Positions 6,980-7,220 of a DNA stretch of 7,220 nucleotides are shown one piece after another. The notes below the pieces were generated by a model. It saw nothing but the letters and a program-made list of their open reading frames with translations, did no database searches and was not told where the DNA came from. The first letter of the stretch is position 1, and each line of letters begins with the position of its first letter. The stretch lies in contig QNBQ01000074.1 in NCBI GenBank assembly GCA_003645735.1, positions 1 to 7,220 on the forward strand. The letters are read 5' to 3'. This DNA comes from Candidatus Poribacteria bacterium. GTDB taxonomy: Bacteria > Poribacteria > WGA-4E > B28-G17. Position numbers and translations under genes: made by a program.

Positions 6980-7008
6980 AAAGCTCATGAGTTCCCAAAT
7001 CAAACCCC
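6950..7008. repeat. Second inverted pair GGGGTTTG / CAAACCCC in the leader
   Basis: GGGGTTTG (6950-6957) is the exact reverse complement of CAAACCCC (7001-7008). Its left arm lies inside the loop of the GCCGTCGA inverted repeat and its right arm lies outside it, so both stems could not form as simple nested hairpins. They could be alternative folds, or chance. Confidence 0.35.
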
Positions 7009-7019
7009 AGTAAAACTTT

Positions 7020-7034
7020 GCAGATCTGATCTGC
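7020..7034. repeat. 15-nt palindrome 24 bp before the first repeat
   Basis: GCAGATC (7020-7026), a central T (7027) and GATCTGC (7028-7034) form a perfect palindrome with 7-bp arms. It sits in the part of a leader where array promoters and spacer-integration anchors usually lie. It is typical in size of a dimeric protein site; the role is inferred. Confidence 0.5.
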
Positions 7035-7058
7035 CTTTCCTCGATCAGACCAAACTGG

Positions 7059-7089
7059 GATTTAATCGGTCCTTTATAGGATTGAAATC
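7059..7089 (+). repeat. CRISPR repeat 1 (leader-proximal)
   Basis: A full copy followed by TC. The hairpin arms are 7066-7073 and 7078-7085. Cas6 cleavage that leaves an 8-nt handle would fall near 7080/7081 if the repeat ends at 7088. Confidence 0.93.
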
Positions 7090-7124
7090 ATGCGCACAAT
7101 CGATCAGTCGAACAAAGGGAAATA
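7090..7124 (+). other. Spacer 1, the leader-proximal and probably newest spacer (35 nt)
   Basis: Unique sequence between repeats 1 and 2. It would be 36 or 37 nt if the trailing C or TC belongs to the spacer. I see no match elsewhere in the window, so the target is unknown. Confidence 0.88.
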
Positions 7125-7155
7125 GATTTAATCGGTCCTTTATAGGATTGAAATC
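7125..7155 (+). repeat. CRISPR repeat 2
   Basis: Identical to repeat 1 over all 31 positions, including the trailing TC. Confidence 0.93.
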
Positions 7156-7191
7156 GTGTGAAAATTCAGGTGGAATCGATCGACGAGGTGA
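7156..7191 (+). other. Spacer 2 (36 nt)
   Basis: Unique sequence between repeats 2 and 3. It shares the 8-mer AATCGATC with spacer 1 but at a different offset. No match elsewhere in the window was noticed. Confidence 0.88.
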
Positions 7192-7220
7192 GATTTAATC
7201 GGTCCTTTATAGGATTGAAA
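7192..7220 (+). repeat. CRISPR repeat 3, cut by the window end
   Basis: Identical to the first 29 positions of repeats 1 and 2. Bases after GAAA are not in the window, so this copy cannot settle the repeat's 3' boundary. Confidence 0.92.

Larger units (their letters stand above)
6820..7058. promoter_or_regulatory. CRISPR leader region between cas3 and the first repeat
   Basis: This 239-bp non-coding stretch lies upstream of the array in the orientation set by the GATTGAAA end of the repeats, so it should contain the array promoter and the site that directs new spacer insertion. It is not strikingly AT-rich, unlike many leaders. I see no confident -35/-10 pair and no classical hairpin plus T-run terminator for the cas operon, so read-through into the array is possible. 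It contains repeated GCCGTCGA elements and several palindromes, listed separately. Its function is inferred from position. Confidence 0.7.
7059..7220 (+). CRISPR. Leader-proximal start of a type I-B CRISPR array (three repeats, two spacers, continues past the window)
   Basis: Three repeat copies with no mismatches over the visible unit start at 7059, 7125 and 7192, giving periods of 66 and 67 bp. The shared unit begins GATTTAATCGG and ends AGGATTGAAA; both complete copies also continue with TC, so the unit is 29 to 31 nt. The ending and the A/T-rich start resemble I-B repeats. In RNA, repeat positions 8-15 can pair with 20-27 (TCGGTCCT with AGGATTGA, two G-U pairs) around a TTAT loop, a suitable Cas6 substrate. 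The orientation places the leader on the left, next to cas3. The last copy is cut by the window after GAAA. Confidence 0.97.

Noticed and set aside
6887..7198. A 103-aa open frame on the + strand with a purine-rich stretch before its ATG
   Set aside because: It runs through the leader and into the CRISPR array; its internal repeats (FNRSFIGLKSC) are just translated CRISPR repeats.

Overview
The window holds the effector half of a type I-B CRISPR-Cas system of the Cst (Tneap) lineage, followed by the start of its CRISPR array. Every supported gene is on the + strand. The order is: a treble-clef zinc-finger gene related to CGNR proteins (4-492), cas6 (489-1187), cas8b1/cst1 (1184-2875), cas7/cst2 (2877-3941), cas5 (3938-4618), cas3 with HD nuclease and helicase (4588-6819), a leader of about 240 bp (6820-7058), and the first three repeats and two spacers of an array that runs off the right edge (7059-7220).

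The layout is very compact. Three junctions are 4-nt ATGA stop/start overlaps, one has a single-base gap, and cas5/cas3 overlap by 31 nt. No gap within the gene block is large enough for a promoter, so 4-6819 is probably one translationally coupled operon whose promoter lies left of the window. A probable seventh product is the small subunit Cas11b. It would be read from an internal in-frame ATG at 2579 near the 3' end of cas8, behind TAAGGAGG, the longest Shine-Dalgarno match I see in the window.

How the parts work together, from knowledge of these families: Cas6 cuts the array transcript inside each repeat. Cas5, multiple Cas7, Cas8 and Cas11 assemble on the resulting crRNA into Cascade, and Cas3 is recruited to unwind and degrade matched DNA. 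All key Cas3 nuclease and ATPase residues are present, so the interference machinery looks intact. No cas1, cas2 or cas4 is in the window; they may lie upstream, beyond the array, or elsewhere.

The least conventional parts are the zinc-finger gene coupled to cas6, and the leader, which carries a duplicated two-part element (GCCGTCGAT plus CCTAGG), an inverted third copy of its first half, and several palindromes.

Host: the purine-rich coding strands, the heavy use of AGG/AGA arginine and GAG/AAG codons, the strong Shine-Dalgarno sites and this cas gene set suggest a bacterium, possibly thermophilic and perhaps uncultured. That is inference, and I cannot name a phylum.
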